Position numbers and translations under genes: made by a program. Source: Desulfobacteraceae bacterium (GTDB lineage Bacteria > Desulfobacterota > Desulfobacteria > Desulfobacterales > Desulfosalsimonadaceae). Taken from it: a stretch of DNA of 5,821 nucleotides. The stretch spans positions 1 through 5,821 of the forward strand of contig JAABTZ010000225.1 of assembly GCA_011389605.1 (NCBI GenBank), read 5' to 3'. Shown here one piece after another: positions 5,455-5,821 of the stretch. The number at the start of each line of letters is the position of its first letter. Position 1 is the first letter of the stretch. Under the pieces are notes generated by a model. It worked only from the letters and a program-made list of their open reading frames with translations. It was not told where the DNA came from and searched no databases.

Positions 5455-5821
5455 ATGAACCGGAAACTATTGATCCTGGCCGTCATTCTGGCTGCGGCCT
5501 TTGTGATGTATCCCGAAAGGGTCAATGCGCAAGCCGCCGCGCTTGGTGATTCAAAAGACACCTGGGATTCAGATTTTCAGACAATTGATTCAATGTTTTC
5601 ACTGTATCAGCCGTACCTGGAAAACATCTCGGCATATAAGCCCATGTATTTTCTTGTAGGCGTTGAACCCGAAGAGACCAAATTCCAGATCAGCTTGAAA
5701 TACAGGTTTTTCAACCCCGAAAAATCCATTGCCCGCAAATATCCCTGGAGCCGGCAATTTTTTCTGGGCTACACCCAGACCTCCTTCTGGGACCTGAATT
5801 CTGCCTCCGAGCCTTTTAAGG
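5455..5821 (+). CDS. pldA: Outer-membrane phospholipase A (OMPLA/PldA family), N-terminal part, cut by window edge
   Basis: The first 122 residues are present with no stop before the window ends. Residues 1-25 form a signal peptide: MNRK, a hydrophobic core LLILAVILAAAFVM, and a likely cleavage after VNA (23-25). The mature part contains YLENISAYKPMYFLVGV (54-70), FQISLKYRFFN (77-87) and FLGYTQTSFWDLNSASEPFK (103-122). These match the N-terminal strands of OMPLA, where KFQLSLK- and YTQxSxWQ-like blocks precede the active site. The family enzyme is an outer-membrane beta-barrel that hydrolyses phospholipids displaced to the outer leaflet; the E. coli enzyme is active as a Ca2+-dependent dimer. 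The catalytic His-x-Ser and Asn lie beyond the window, so activity cannot be judged. The gene diverges from the antiporter gene, with its own candidate promoter and a good Shine-Dalgarno. Confidence 0.82.
   Translation, partial: MNRKLLILAVILAAAFVMYPERVNAQAAALGDSKDTWDSDFQTIDSMFSLYQPYLENISAYKPMYFLVGVEPEETKFQISLKYRFFNPEKSIARKYPWSRQFFLGYTQTSFWDLNSASEPFK

Noticed and set aside
5268..5561. Minus-strand 97-aa open frame overlapping the phospholipase start
   Set aside because: It covers the signal-peptide region of a well-supported gene and the tandem repeat in antisense, and its sequence has no recognisable domain.

Overview
The window is bacterial DNA of mixed, slightly GC-rich composition. The outer-membrane phospholipase places it in a Gram-negative. 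A bacterial SLC12-type cotransporter, a solo DHH/DHHA1 phosphoesterase and a phospholipase A of this particular sequence type suggest a Desulfobacterota (former Deltaproteobacteria) genome. That assignment rests on general resemblance, not on a marker gene.

Layout from left to right. Positions 1-154 are AT-rich intergenic DNA carrying a 17-bp inverted repeat. Positions 155-3900 hold a two-gene + strand unit: a cation-chloride cotransporter homologue (SLC12/APC superfamily, 864 aa, with a soluble C-terminal domain and an unusual coiled-coil tail), then 17 bp later a DHH/DHHA1 phosphoesterase (377 aa). Positions 3901-4113 separate convergent genes and contain a 126-bp imperfect palindrome resembling a MITE or a large dispersed hairpin repeat. 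Positions 4114-5082 (- strand) encode a CaCA-family calcium/sodium antiporter of YrbG type (322 aa). Immediately upstream of it lies a short reading frame resembling the C-terminal end of a universal stress protein, apparently frameshifted at an A7 run. The divergent intergenic region up to 5454 holds a candidate sigma70 promoter and a tandem 12-bp G-rich repeat. From 5455 to the window edge runs the N-terminal 122 residues of an outer-membrane phospholipase A (PldA/OMPLA), including a signal peptide.

How the genes may work together. Three of the four genes concern ions or membranes: SLC12-type symport of monovalent cations with chloride, Na+/Ca2+ exchange, and an outer-membrane lipase whose known E. 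coli relative needs Ca2+. The most interesting combination is the cotransporter with the DHH phosphoesterase. Solo DHH-DHHA1 enzymes include c-di-AMP/pApA hydrolases, and c-di-AMP controls potassium transport in other bacteria, so the pair could be a second-messenger-linked ion-homeostasis unit. This is inference from context only; a plain nanoRNase or pAp phosphatase remains possible.
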